Positions 34,420 to 46,901 of a stretch of 64,000 nucleotides of DNA are shown in pieces. The DNA lies in the NCBI GenBank assembly GCA_025449115.1, contig JAHLKC010000015.1, positions 310,001 to 374,000 on the forward strand, in the 5' to 3' direction. This DNA comes from Chytridium lagenaria. Taxonomy: Eukaryota > Chytridiomycota > Chytridiomycetes > Chytridiales > Chytridiaceae. The notes below the pieces were generated by a model. That model was not told the origin of the DNA and made no database searches. It saw only the letters and a program-made list of their open reading frames with translations. A program made the position numbers and the translations under genes. How positions within the stretch are numbered: the stretch's first letter is position 1; each line of letters opens with the position of its first letter.

Positions 34420-34929
34420 TCCCATTTGTTATCGAAAAGTTTACCGAAACTAATTAATAGCAGTTACGTTTTTAATATATATACTAAAGTACGCTTCATA
34501 AGATTAAATCTGGTAAACGTAAAAGTAGATGTAACTCATTTTATACATACGTCACTTACACAAAGAAGATTTTTATCACCCCACAGAGGTGCTCGAAACT
34601 CATTCGGTATTTATATAGGAATTTATTAAAAAAAAAGGCACTCAGTGTGTTGGAGTATGACATGACGTACTCAGCATCCCGCATCGAACTCGACTTTCAG
34701 ATATCAACCTCGGCGATGATGTTCGATACAATTACAACAGAACTATAAGATACAGCGGGTTGACATTCTAGACGACTTTTCCATCATCGGATTTCACCTT
34801 TGACGCGTTACATTACGCACCGACTTCCGTCGTTTCCGGCTATTGTGGAAAGCTACTAAACTTGGTAATGTTGCAAAAAAGATAGATAGCATTATGGATT
34901 GTTTCTAAAAATTTGGCTTTATTCAAGTT
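34420..34929. other. Intergenic between ankyrin-RING gene 1 and membrane protein 1
   Basis: About 510 bp of AT-rich sequence where the two genes converge. Nothing recognised. Confidence 0.5.
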
Positions 34930-35898
34930 TCACCCAAACCCGAATAGGCCATGGTATCCCACATACACAACTATTATAAATTCACCGGTACAAAACAATA
35001 GGGATACGGCGTAGATTCCTGAATAGTATGTCGCATTGCCAATAGGAACGCCTACAAGAAAGGGCAATTAGAAATTCGAAATGGATGAGAAAGATAAGGT
35101 TTAAATTGGAAGATGAGTAAATGAGCACTATAAAAGCGTAAATATCCAATCCATTGATATGGAAAACTCATGCAGAAACATATAACAAAAAAGTAAAGTA
35201 GACGAGTTAAAAATCTTACCTTGCGACTTTTCCAGAGCAACTAATCCGACCTCTAAGATAAATTCCAATGCCAAATACACGGCAAGAGTTATTCCCAACG
35301 TCGCCACATGATCCGCTGACCACTCCCTCTTGCAGTGTGCAGCAGCCGCTATTGCCGACAATGTTGATAAATAGTTTGAGAAAACGTATAAATTTCGCTC
35401 AAGGGAATACGTCTCCACCACAAGCGACATTGCAGTCGTTACACCCGCACTGACCGTCGTAATTAATCTGGTAGCAGCAGCGTGTCTTGAAGCACCACTG
35501 TCGGACTTCAATGACAATAAGCTCATACGAGATTTCCGCAGAGGATTCTCAAGTATAACGCTTGGATGAGCAGAATCCTTGTCAGAGATGTCTTGAGTTG
35601 TAGTAGGTAGAGCAGTAGAGGATTCAACGGAAAAGGTGAAACTAACAGCCCGTGAATATTGAGGCTTGGAAAGAGGTGTTAACGGTTTTGTGATGGAAGA
35701 CATGTCGTTTGGGCACGCAGCTATTGTTGATCCGCGAGTTGGGTATTGAAGTGAATCAGAAAGGCTTCTTTTACGAAGACCGATGGATGCGGAGGAAGTT
35801 AGATTTTTGGTGGATATTGTGGAGGAAGTGGTTGGGTGATTGCGTGTTTTGCGGAGAAGGCTGGGTTTTGAGGGGCTGGATTTTGAGGTATTGGTCAA
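34930..35898 (-). CDS. Orphan multi-pass membrane protein 1
   Basis: Not recognised. A Ser/Thr-rich, basic cytosolic-looking N-terminus (~130 residues, e.g. SSPSKPSLLRKTRNHPTTSS) precedes hydrophobic segments: LITTVSAGVTTAMSLVVETY, NYLSTLSAIAAAAHC and ATLGITLAVYLALEFILEVG. The exon ends after LVALEKSQ (~35222), and an intron of ~170 nt leads to a last exon with GIYAVSLLFCTGEFIIVVYV and VGYHGLFGFG-stop (34930). About four transmembrane helices in total. No in-frame ATG is seen at 35898 (the frame opens with TTG), so the true start is missing through a frameshift or an upstream exon. It lies between two ankyrin-RING genes. Confidence 0.55.
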
Positions 35899-36580
35899 GG
35901 AGGGAATTGCGGGAGAGTTGAGTTTAGGGACGCGTCAGATCTTGGAGATGGGGATGTTGGGGAGTCATTTGGTGGCTAGCGCGTAAAATAGGGACGGAAG
36001 TGTTTGTGTGTGTAAAGAGTGAGATGAAAAGGGGGATTCGGTAACTGATCTGCGCAATATAGAATGGTCGTTACTTGTCACTTTGAGGTCATCGACCAAC
36101 TGTGTTTCATTTTGGAGATGTGGTGCGACATGTTCACATCGACTTTGAACTCGCTTTCCTTTAGGTTTGGTACAGCTGTTTCCTGTCTCCCCTTTTCAGG
36201 TATAGGGGCTTTAAGTACTCTTTCATCGCCGTGTTCGCTTGCTATTTCTTCCTTGTCCTCAGACCAACCAAAGTCTTCGGTTTCTCTTAGACCTCCCCTG
36301 TCCTCTACTTTCCTTTCATATTGAACTGCGCCAACTTCCACTCTTCCTTTTTATCAACCGGATCCACTCTTCCTTTCTCAAGTTTGCGTTTGTACTTCGT
36401 AATTATCTTTGCGATCCGCGGAATAATGCGTTCCAAAACAATTTGAACAGAACAGAACGCCCAGAAGTTCACTACAGTATATTTTAAATCTTGTAAATGA
36501 AGGATTATATCCACCTGGACTCCAAGTTGTGGCTTTAAGAAATACGAGAGACTAAATTGAATTTAGTATTTATTTCAGGA
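35899..36580. other. Intergenic between the two orphan membrane protein genes
   Basis: About 680 bp. Short frames on both strands overlap one another and show no domain. No gene supported. Confidence 0.45.
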
Positions 36581-37815
36581 TTAGGTGAATGAAACCTTTA
36601 AAACGACTTGACCTGCGACAAGAATACTGAGGCGGAGAAGAGCGGCAACGGATTTTTGCTCCACGGCTTTTCCCTAATTCCATTCAGCAAAAGACGCAAA
36701 CAAAAAAAAGGCAAGAACTATTCTAACGTAGAGTAATCAGGAGTAAAGGAAGCTTTATGCGCCGAAGCTGATAAGAAAAAAAAACAATGAAGGACTCACA
36801 TAATTCATAAGGTATAGCTGGCACGCAAGCATCACAATGTTAAAAATGCCCTGGGTATACGCTGACCCGCCGAATTGTACAATAAGCACACTAATCCAAT
36901 GACTTATGGGTATAGTCGTCTGTCTGGTAGCCTGTTATGTAAAGGTCAAATAAACCAAAAGTAAACATGATACCGTCAACAACAACTCTGTTATCGTCAT
37001 CTTTGGTGTCTCATTTTTGTCATCAGTTTTGTTGACAGCTTCAAGCGGTGACTTGCAGTCACAGATGACGACATCGTATATAATGTTGGCTTTTATTCCG
37101 GTTGAGATATTTAGCATAAAGCGTACCCGAAGAAAGGCGTTTAAGCCAGAGACGAGGAGAAAGTAAAGACCCGACAAACTGTAGACTTACATATCCAAAA
37201 CGCCAATACGTAAGCAAACATCATGACTATTCTTGACCCCTCATTCCAATATAACGTTGCAAGAACAAGCGAGCCAATCTCCACCACCAACATCGCAACC
37301 GTAAGTGTCGAAGCATGCAATACTACTCCCCTCCATCCTTTCTGGAAATCATGATCAGCTTCGCAACTTTCTGGAATATACTTACAATCGTAGCGCTATA
37401 GAAAGATTCCACATATGTCATGCAGAAGTGACTCCACAACAACTTTTACAGAGAGGGTTAACGGCAAGTTTTGACAAAGGTTATAATTGTACCTCCTACG
37501 GAAGCTCGATTGAATTTTAAGGACATCATCGCCAACTCTTCAATCCCATCAAACACATACTTCATCCCAACCATCAAGGGTACCGAATAACCAACTGCGT
37601 ATAAAAGCAGTTTGATCTGAACCCCCCACAGATCCATCCACACAGGCGTCTTCTTTCATCTTCTTAACAGCGTAGCCATGAGTTCCGAGATCAGATCTTC
37701 TATGGTTCAAAAAGGCGGGTTTCCAAAATATATCGGATCGACGCGTAAATCGGGTAACAGTTTTAAAATACATGTAGTAAATACTACAGCTTCCCGGTGG
37801 CGGTTTGTCGGACAT
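36581..37815 (-). CDS. Orphan multi-pass membrane protein 2
   Basis: Not recognised. The start is an ATG at 37815 (MSDKPPPGSCSIYYMYFK). After one frame break, hydrophobic segments follow: IKLLLYAVGYSVPLMVGMKY, then after an intron STLTVAMLVVEIGSLVLATL and IVMMFAYVLAFWI, then SGLYFLLVSGLNAFLRV. Next is a polar loop (KTDDKNETPKM), ITELLLTVSCLLLVYLT and, after a further intron, WISVLIVQFGGS..IFNIVM. The last exon reads GKAVEQKSVAALLRLSILVA to a stop at 36581. About seven hydrophobic segments and at least five exons. It shares its strand and general design (multi-pass, small introns) with membrane protein 1, but no clear sequence similarity was seen. Function unknown. Confidence 0.55.
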
Positions 37816-38395
37816 CTCCAGCAATCCCTTACAGCACGGAAACCTTGAATATATCTTGAGGAAATTATATTCTTAGACTTATTGCGCCTAGTGCTACTGC
37901 TTTACATTATTCGATTGCGGAAACACTGCCGACAACTGCAGAAATAATGTATTGAGACTGTTGGTTAGGCTACCGACACGCTGGCGACGGTGAAAATGGA
38001 TCTGTAAACATCGTATCCACCTAATGAATAAGCGTGCCCACAGTAAAAATAAATATATACAAAAGCATGGTTGATCGAGGAGGTCGATGTGCCATTTGCT
38101 GAGTAGACGTCTTACTTTAAAAGGGAACGTAAAACTCTGAGCTTGAAATAAAAAAGCTGATTATTGGAGCGGTCACGAAGAAAATAAGTGGCTTAAATAA
38201 CACGCGATATAAAGCAATAATATCTTTAACGTTCTTTCGATATAAAACCCAAAAAAAAGGCAAAAAAAAAGCATAGACCTTTTAATAAAAAAAGCATTTT
38301 AATATCTCATTCATTCTTTTGTTATTCTATTAAAAGTACTATTGCAATAATTAATGAACTATTACCCTCCTATGAATTAAATATCCTTTTCATCC
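37816..38395. other. Intergenic upstream of membrane protein 2
   Basis: AT-rich spacer with A and T runs (38245-38320), between the end of ankyrin-RING gene 2 and the start of membrane protein 2. No gene seen. Confidence 0.5.
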
Positions 38396-41154
38396 CTAAA
38401 TGAAAAGCCCCGTCGCCTCCCTATGCCCCTGCTTTGCAAACTGATCATAAAACTTCAGGCCATTGACACCAAGTTTCATTCCTTTCTTAACAAGTAGTTT
38501 AAAAAAAGATTAATACTAATAGAGCTGGGAATATGTAGAGGTCCAGAGAAGAGAGACGCTTCGACTTCCTCGTTCAAGTAGCTAAAGCCAACCTCAGGTT
38601 GTTCACATAACCACTCAACAACCTCAGTCACATTACACTCTTCCCCGAGCCCTATCACCGCCAATCTGTAGAGCAATCTAGACCCATACTGGCCCTTCAA
38701 GGATTCTTAGCGCATTCTTTGCAAATGCTCTATCATCGACAATCCGTTGAATATCGATCAGGTCATCCAGATCTCGAAGAGACGGGGATGATTTGGAAAG
38801 AATCCATCTTGCGGTTTCAATACAATTATGGTGGATAGAGGATTCGAGAGGGTTGAAGTAATCCATCCCATCACCTCCCAGAACCCATTCCTTTGTCGTC
38901 GTGTATGTGACAACGCAGAATTCTTTTTCAGGGTCGACTTTTAAGGCGTCACGTAAAAGTTTTTGACGCTCTTGAAAAGTCGATTTGATGTGAGACAATG
39001 GCGCTTGACGAGCGATGCATTTGTGATAGCGTTTCAGATTCTGTGTGAGCAGAATACCAATGTCACAGAGGGATTTCACGATGATGGCTGTGCGTTTTAT
39101 ATCCGCTCCTCCCGATGATATGGCTTGTTGAAGGAGAGCTGCATGATCTCGCACGGTTGATTTTGCGAAGAACTCGTAAGACATTGGGTGACAAAGCAAG
39201 CCTTTGAATACATTGTGGCGTTTAAATTCAACGGCAAGATTGAGCAAGCTTTGGACACAGCTGTATGTCCTAACTTGTTGGCCAAAGTTAAAGATGGCGG
39301 TGATAATCTTGTCAACGTCTTTTCGTTCTTCAAACATGCGGCGAATATAAGCGAGTTTTCGAGGGAGCCCAACATGTTCTGTGACAGCGTCTGCCGTTGT
39401 TTGCTCAAATTTATCGTTTATGTAGTCCACTATATCTGGTGGTGGAGTCTTGAAGGAAAGAAGAGCGTGAAGGACCCCCACCGAGGCCGGATGAGAGCTC
39501 TTTATAGCGTGCATCCAAGGTAACTCCTCTAAGTCATTCTTGACATCCACAAGATCACCATACCCATTCCTACACAACCACAAGCACACTAGCATACTCC
39601 CCCGAGATGCAGCAATATGAAGTACGGTATCCCCGCGCTCAAACTCACAGTCTAACGGATTTACTTCCAAGCTTTCAATGAGCCACACGAAAATCCGTAT
39701 TGAATCCAGCCCAGCTGCAAGTCCCAAAAGAGCTTCTTCGACCGTTGTGTCCTCATCGAGAGTAAGCCAAGGATGATGTCTCTCTATACACCTACGGAGA
39801 CGGAAGCCAACGCCAACGGGTGTTATAGGAGCGTTATGTCGACAATATGGGCATTGGATGTAGATACTGAGGTACTTTGAGGAGGATGCAAGGTATCTCT
39901 GCATACAATTTTGACAGAAATCGTGACCACAGGACAAGGCTATCGGGTCTTCTTTGGCGGAGAAAGCAAATCACACAGACGTCTTCAGTGTCGGGGTCGG
40001 TTATAACAAGAGATTCCGCGTCCTCTTCTGTGGGAGTGATGTCCACCAATGGGTCAACCGTTCCAGAGTTAATGAGCCTCTTGAGTAAATCAATTTGACC
40101 ACATTCAACAAGCAAATCCAAACGTGCGATACAGATAGCACCGTACATAAGCGCTAAGTTATCAAATCCTTTCATGATTTCGTCTGATTTAGGTCTCGTC
40201 GTCAACTGAGCCAATATGTCGAGACCGGCCGCCTCTGTCGTTTCCTCTTTGTTTCTTATAGATTTTTCCGGGTAGAATGATCTCAAAGAGGGAATCAATG
40301 TGCTCATTTTCCCGTCCCAAACTCTATGAAACTCATTTCGAAATCTTTGAATCTCCCATAGCGCTTGTGATTCGTCCACCTTGGTTCGTCGAAAATACCA
40401 CGTCCCAACGGCCGCAGCATCTACGGGTGTAATATCTTCCCAAGCGTTGATATCAAAAGAGGCAGGAGGTTGAAGATAAATGCATCCCCTCTTTCTAAAC
40501 ATGAGAACGACCGAGTTGTTAGCTTTGCCAGGCAGTCACCAATAGGTTAAACAGAATCTTCTCAGCATCTTTCGGCCACGATCTTGGGCTACTCAGCCAC
40601 GAGTATGCTTCAAAGTTAGTGATGACCGAGCCGGTGGTGACGACAGTCTCCAAGTCTTTTAATCGGAGAAGACGGATTTCATTGCAGAGCTCGTCAAAGG
40701 TGGCGCCAATGTGACTGGCTTTTTGTACAATGGAGCTCACTGGTAACCATCTATCTTTTCCGTTTTCCGATACACCCGGTAACTCATGCAGATACCCTTT
40801 GAATAAAGCAATGATGTTGGTTTTACCACCCTCAATGGCGAGTTCAAATGGCAATTTTCCGTTTGCATCTCGTTGAACCATCAGACCTCTGACACTTGTA
40901 TGTTTGAGAAGGAAGAGGATGAGATCTTTGCAACCAGCTGTGACGACTTCATGGAGTAAGTTTTGACGGGTCGTGGGATCAATGATGGACATAACGGGTG
41001 TTTTGCCAGTGTTGATGATCCACTCAAAGAGGTGGGTTTTGTTGACAGACATGGCTTTGAGCGCGATGTTGAGCCATTCTCTAGGTGGATGGATGACTGA
41101 GTTTTCGTCAAAGGTCTTGAGGCTGCAGAGACGGATGACCTCTTCTTGAGCCAT
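38396..41154 (-). CDS. Ankyrin-RING-ankyrin protein, family member 2
   Basis: Second paralogue. The start is an ATG at 41154 (MAQEEVIRLCSLKTFDENSV). N-terminal block: LFEWIINTGKTPVMSIIDP, then KLPFELAIEGGKTNIIALFK. Central WEDITPVDAAAVG, aligned with member 3. RING at residue ~390: CVICFLRQRRPDS, SCGHDFCQNC, then QCPYC (C3HC4, broken by one base near 39945). Family block LLGLAAGLDSIRIFVWLIE and ankyrin GDTVLHIAASRGSMLVCLW. The C-terminus ends LVKKGMKLGVN... to a stop at 38396. Frame breaks near 40520, 39945, 38700 and 38510; no introns. It is the most divergent of the three, and its C-terminal third aligns poorly. Predicted role: ubiquitin ligase with ankyrin-based substrate binding (inference). 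Confidence 0.82.
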
Positions 41155-41791
41155 CTCAGCTTTTCAAGTTGAAGTTCAAAGTTGTTTGTTGTGAGCAGAT
41201 TGTCAAATAAAATATTGAAAGAATTGTTTGACACTCTGGATGAACAGGCAAGTTATCGCCATTGAGGATTGAGGATTCTGGACTCACATCAACAGTTGAT
41301 TCTCCTCCCTTCACATTCATCGATGAATGTCTTTGCCTTTGCTAATTCATCATAGTTGGTATTCCTTATAAGTTCACAACATGGCCAAAAAATAAACAAG
41401 CTAAACGGCCCACCGTCCCTCTTCACCCCTGTTCTCCAATATACTTTGCAACGCGAAAAGTCTTCTCATAGTTGTATCATGCACAATATACCCGTCGCTC
41501 GAGTTCCAATTACAATGGTATTTAATCGTAAGTTACTGCAAACTGTTACATACCAAATTGAAGAATTGTAAGGACTTGTAAGGCATTATCCAAGTATGAG
41601 GTATATTGTAAGAAGCAAAGCTACAATCAAGTCTTGCGACAGTTCAACGTCAGGGAACAAGAATCAAATAGATATTCAGGAAAAGCGAAAAAATTAACAG
41701 GAGAAGTGGGAGATCGTATAAGACAGCAACAAATAGGAGACGAGCCTTGGGTCATTAGGGGAAGAAAAAAGTCTGTTTTAACCATGTAAAA
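41155..41791. other. Intergenic, no gene seen
   Basis: About 640 bp between the ankyrin-RING gene 2 start and the stop of the next minus-strand gene. No recognisable feature. Confidence 0.5.
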
Positions 41792-43085
41792 TCAAGCAGC
41801 AACAACTTTAGAATGCTTGACCCTTCCTGACACTCCCGCCATAATCGTCAGCACATTCCTTCGATAAAACGTATTTCCATCTACCATCACTGGAAAATGC
41901 GCCACGATCCTATCCCCAACCCTCTTCCTCATCAAAAAGAACACTGGTAACGCAATGATCCACAAACAACTAATCCCCAAAGCACCCAAACCCAACAGCT
42001 CCTCGATAGTTTAGACATGGTGGATGAAGAGTATACGGATACTTTATGATTGCGCTTCGTAAAGTTGACGGTGACAGTGTGATGGTACCCTGCTGCTCGC
42101 ACTGCAGACGTGATCGCAAGACGGAGTGTAGCGTAATCCCACGGGATTTCTTTGTTGAGATGAATTTCTTTAAGTGGGTTTTGAGAAAGCGTGAATTCTT
42201 CAAGGGCCGTACGCCATTGACCGGGTTCGTCTTCGGTGTCGGGAAAGAGAGCACCCCAAAGCTGATAGACGGGTACGTTGACGGCGTTTTGCGTGACGGG
42301 TTAAGGCAAAACGTGGGACCAGTCTGGAGAGACGTGGTGGGATGCGTCTAACTTCATTTCGAAATCTACAATGGTATGGGTTTCTGTGCGAGTTGAGTGG
42401 GAGGTGCTGCCATCCTTGTTTGTAGTGGTATCGCAGTGTGTGGTTGTCTCTTCATGAGTACCTTTCATTTTAAAATAAGGATGATTAGAAGTTGCTTCAA
42501 AGTATATGGATGTAAGCTTACCTTTAACCTCAACAATGAGCTCTGGACGTTCAGTAAGATGGGTGAAAAAGAACTTGTAAAGCTCGTCAGGATTTGCTTG
42601 TAGAATCTCATCATCGGAGGCGACGCCCTTCTTGCTCCGAGTGAAACCAGCGTGGAAGCATCTATGGGTGGAAAGTTGTACCGGTACAGAATATTTTCTG
42701 TTGGAACAATAGAGATATCAAAGTAGCCAGGAAGCGGCATCATAGTCTGTGCTTCGGGATCAGCAGCATTTGCGTAAGCCGGCGATGTAGCAGCGGTACC
42801 AGCAGCAACTGCCTCTTCAAACGAGGGAGGAGCAGCGCCATCAGGTGTGTACTGCTGGTCATCACCAAAAGGATTTGTGACAGCCTTTTCTAATGCATTG
42901 GTATTGCTGTTAACGTTGTTGTAAGAGGATGAAGTTGAGGATGACGATGATGATGCATGAATGAAGGAGGGTGGAGGTATGTCAACAATGGTGGATGAGG
43001 ATGATGTGGAGGTGGAGATGGTGCCGTAGTACCCTGACTTTGCCGACGAGGGTGGTGCTGGCGCTGATGCCTTCTTTGAATCCAT
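41792..43085 (-). CDS. C-terminally anchored membrane protein, fungal-type family of unknown function
   Basis: The start is an ATG at 43085 (MDSKKASAPAPPSSAKSGYY). A Ser/Thr/Pro-rich disordered N-terminus contains ALEKAVTNPFGDDQQYTPDG. A globular part follows: YFDISIVPTENILYRYNFPP, GVASDDEILQANPDELYKFF, FTHLTERPELIVEVKG; then an intron. After it, a charged His/Thr-rich stretch (HEETTTHCDTTTNKDGS, TETHTIVDFEMKLD) and NVPVYQLWGALFPDTEDEPG. A single transmembrane helix near the end (LGISCLWIIALPVFFLMRK) is followed by VGDRIVAHFPVMVDG. This layout resembles unnamed proteins common in fungi; the function is unknown. Frameshifts are needed near 42640, 42305 and 42000. It sits between ankyrin-RING genes 2 and 3. 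Confidence 0.62.
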
Positions 43086-43905
43086 ATTTGAGACGATGGA
43101 ATGCTATTATGGGAGGGGGTTTGCAAGCAAGAAAACGGTAGCTCTTTGTATAGACTCAAAACTATTGGAAATTGCTCTGCCACGTCAAGCTCCTTTTTGC
43201 AATTTCGTGGAGATGGCCGGATACCAACCCGCATTCGACGCATCCCATTCCAACCAGCATTCGTCCATCCACTCTAAACTCCATGCGGTAGCAACACTTT
43301 GAAGAAAGGTCAATTCATGATCACAGCTACTGGCCGCATTATGCGTTGCAAATAGTTATCTGTTGGCTTTTCCACACTTCCCCTAATCGCCTTCTTTGCT
43401 ATCAAGTCCACTTATTGCAGTATTCGCCGTACGTAGTCATGTAATGTATGTTTGAAAAGCCAACACAGTAGTTTTGTCACGAGGCTATTTGCGTTGGATG
43501 AGGAGCCAAAAGCGGAGGTAGCTGGTTAAGTAATTGGAAGGCACTGAGAATTAAACGTGAGCAGACAAAGAAAAAGGAGCGATGATCAACAACTTTGAAG
43601 AAAGGCAAAGTATAAAAAAAGGTAATATTCTTTGCTCTTTTTTTCCCTTGTTTTTACAATATAGATCTCAAACATTAAAGCAGATGTTTTCTGGTTATTG
43701 TTTTTGGTTTTGTTTCCTTTGTTTTCCCCTTTTTGTTCGGAATGACTCTTACTATATGTCCAGTTTGCAGCGGTTATAAAAGTTGAGAGACAGCGGACGT
43801 TGAACCATTATTTCGTAGTATTTTAAAAGGTGTCTCGTCTAAATAAAACGCAACTATTAAATCTTCAATCTTTTTAGTTTAATGAGTCTTGCGCTAAGTA
43901 AGAAT
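43086..43905. other. Intergenic, T-rich
   Basis: About 820 bp with T runs and no supported gene. It spans the 5' side of the membrane protein gene and the 3' side of ankyrin-RING gene 3. Confidence 0.5.
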
Positions 43906-46901
43906 TTAAGGAAACGTTAAACAAGCCACAGCTCCCTTTGCTGCTTCAATAGAACGTTCTTGAATTATCTTTACCCAATTAAACTGGTCCCGCATACATA
44001 TCACGTTCTCTTCACTTCCAGAAAACACAACATAATGATAGCTCACATCCAACCATTTTTCATTTGCTAACCAAAACACCGTCGGCCAGGTCACCTCATT
44101 TACACCTTCCTTCAAGAGCACCTCCAACAGTGTGCATCTCTGCTTGAAACTCACAATATTCAAGTCCAACCCATTTTCAACCAAAACTTTGATGATACCT
44201 AAAAACGACTCCCCTCGCGGACCTGCATTATGTGAGCGAAACACCCGACCCAACTCAAAGACGGCAGTCTCTCCGTTTTCATCAAGGTAATTAATGTCAA
44301 CTCCCGGCACGTTCGACAGATACTCGATATGACCTTCCAGAAACAAAAGCTCAATGGAATTATGTTGATGAAAAAACATGACGATAAACTCATGCAAGAC
44401 CTTTGAAAAGTACCCAACGGATAGATGCTTGCAGAGTTGGACCACCAATACACTCCTCTTAAGGCAAAGAAATTTCTGGTCCTGAAAAAACAACGTTGAC
44501 GGATGAATAATGTCATCCAGGTCTCTTTCAGAAGACACCACCTCATCCAACAACCACTTTGCAACATCAATGCGATCGCTCCGTATAGCGAGCTCAAATC
44601 CAGATTGCTCCATTTTTGTCTCTGTCCCAAGAAAATCTTTCGGTGCCGAGCATGCATGTCTTATTATAGCAAAAACTCCGTTTGGGTCGACGGTTTTAAT
44701 TTTGGCGACAAGATGACGATGGTGATGATAAGCGGTGATAACAGCTTCAAGTTCCGAGTTTCCAGATATAAGGCTGTGGAATTTTTTCGACACCTTCTTG
44801 ATGTCTATTTCAATCTGAAAAAGTTTTTTCACAGTCAAGGCATCCGCGTTCATGTTGGAGGTTCCAGAAACCTTGACCTTTTTAAAAAGATCATGCCGTT
44901 TTCTCTGCGTCATCTTCGAAAATATAATGCAAGTGGGTCCACGAAACATCATTCTAAAGACATCACACCGTCTAAATTCAAGAATAAGGTTAATGAAGCC
45001 CTCTATAGGGCATTGATCGCCCCAGTATTCAGGAGCAAACGACACCCTGCAAAGTATGGATTCAGCGTCTTGATTTTCTTCAAACATGCGTCGTGGTTCC
45101 TTTGCGTTTTCGAGATCAACAATCCGTCTATAAACATTCATGACGGGCTCACTGATATCAGCGTCGCCGAAAAACACTGATAAATCGATAAAAGGCTGGC
45201 GTGCTGCGTGTAAAGCTATCATAAGAGAAACAACAACAGAGGCTCCTGGCTTAGTGCTACGAATAGCTTGTTTTAAAGGAATCTCTCCACGGTCGTTCTG
45301 CACCTCAAGTAGACTACTGTAATTGTTGTTGCAAAGCCATTCGCCCACCAGGATACTTCCTCTGGAAGCGGCAATGTGGAGAACAGTGTCTCCATCCTTG
45401 AAGAGAACTTTTCGCGGATCCAACTTCCAATATTCAATCAACCAAATAAATGTGTTAATCGAATCCATTCCTGCAGCGAGTCCAAAGAGCACGTGAAGGA
45501 TAGGCATCCTGTAATGAATCATAAACCACGGATGCTTTTTTTTGATGCAATAGGAGAGTCGGAGGGTAAGCGTGATGTGAAACGGAATCATTGTATCCTC
45601 CCCGCAAAAATAGCATATTGTGTGGTCAGTCATCGGTTGACGTGAAGCAACCCTCTCAAAGCACAATTGACACAATGAATGATTGCAGGGTAACGAGGTA
45701 GGGAGTTGTTTGAAATCGAGGCATATTCTGCAGGGAAACTCCTCCACGATCTCCAATCTTGTAGCAAAAGCGTCATTCTCCATAACCGGACGAGGAACGA
45801 CAGTATCATGACGGGCGTAGTTGTTTTCAAAAAGCCACTCCATAATATCCAGCTGATCATATTTTACAATTAGATCAAGACGTGGAAGATGCACTGCTCC
45901 ATTAAAGCTAGAGAGGGACAAAAACAAAGGCCATTGCGATGATTTTGGAGGCCGCTTTGTCACAGAGCGATGATCCGACACTTCTTTATAAATTTCGAGA
46001 ATAGACACAGGTGGAAGCGATAAGGGAGTTGCGGATAAGAGAGCGCGAAGCTGTTCTTCCCAAGTGAATCGAGATTGCTGTCCAACAACTGTAGTATCTG
46101 TATCATAGTCGGCCAACATCCTTACACTCTTCAAACCAATCCGGCACCCAATCGCCACCGCATCGGCTGGAGTAATATCATCCCACGTGTAAAGAGAGAA
46201 GGGCTGCGGTGGTTTCTCCATTATTCCAGCGTTTGTCAGAATGGCGATGGCTTCTAGCCTTTGTTTAGCACATGCCACAAGAAGGATCTTGTAAAGAGCT
46301 AAATATTCCTCTGTTGTCCATTCCTTAAGAGGCAACCATAAATGCAGCTCAAGAGGGTTGATTGCTCCATCAAACAAAACGACTTGCTCAAAATCCTTAA
46401 TGTAAAGGAATCGGACCTCTTTACAAAGCCACGAATACACTCCCACCTCGAGATGCGTTGCTTTCACAACCGATTTTCGAAGCATACCCCATTTATCGTT
46501 TCGATCGACATACATCTTGTGCAAATGGCCTTTAAAACTCATAATGACGTTAACATCCCCATCCGCCAACGCCATCTTCAACGGCGTCTGCCTCAATTCA
46601 TTTCTGTGAAGCATCAGACTGGATGCCAGTGGGTGGTTTAAAAGGAACGCAACAGCTTCCTATTGATGTGTTTAACGGCTGTATGGAGGAGGTTGAAGTG
46701 GTTTGTGGGAGAGACGATGCTTAAAACGGGAGCCCGGCGGGTGTTGATGATCCATTCGAAAAGGGGAAGATGGCCCATAGTCATCGCTGTCGAGGCGATG
46801 CTTAACCATTCGTCGGTTGAGTGGGCGATGGTATTGTCGGTGAATGCACTGAGGGTGCAGAGCCGGAGGACCTCCTTCAGCTCTGTGTTGTGGTTGTCCA
46901 T
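43906..46901 (-). CDS. Ankyrin-RING-ankyrin protein, family member 3 (best preserved)
   Basis: Third paralogue, with a single 902-codon reading frame (46614 to 43906) preceded by an 88-codon N-terminal piece that starts at ATG 46901 (MDNHNTELKEVLRLC). One G missing near 46660 (NRKLLRSF instead of NREAVAFLLNHP) joins the two. N-terminal ankyrin-like block (LFEWIINTRRAPVLSIVSP). YTWDDITPADAVAIG at ~160 before the RING. C3HC4 RING at ~388-435: CRICLDFKQLPTSLPC, HSLCQLC, ICYFC. Then LFGLAAGMDSINTFIWLIE, ankyrin GDTVLHIAASRGSILVGEW, and C-terminal ankyrin-like LDENGETAVFELGRV, ESFLGIIKVLVENGLDLNI. Closest to member 1 through the C-terminus (by-eye alignment). About 990 residues, no intron, unlike nearly every other gene here. 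Inferred ubiquitin ligase; substrate unknown. Confidence 0.88.

Noticed and set aside
44503..45180. 225-codon plus-strand frame inside ankyrin-RING gene 3
   Set aside because: Antisense to a strongly conserved coding frame shared by three paralogues; its own sequence has no domain.
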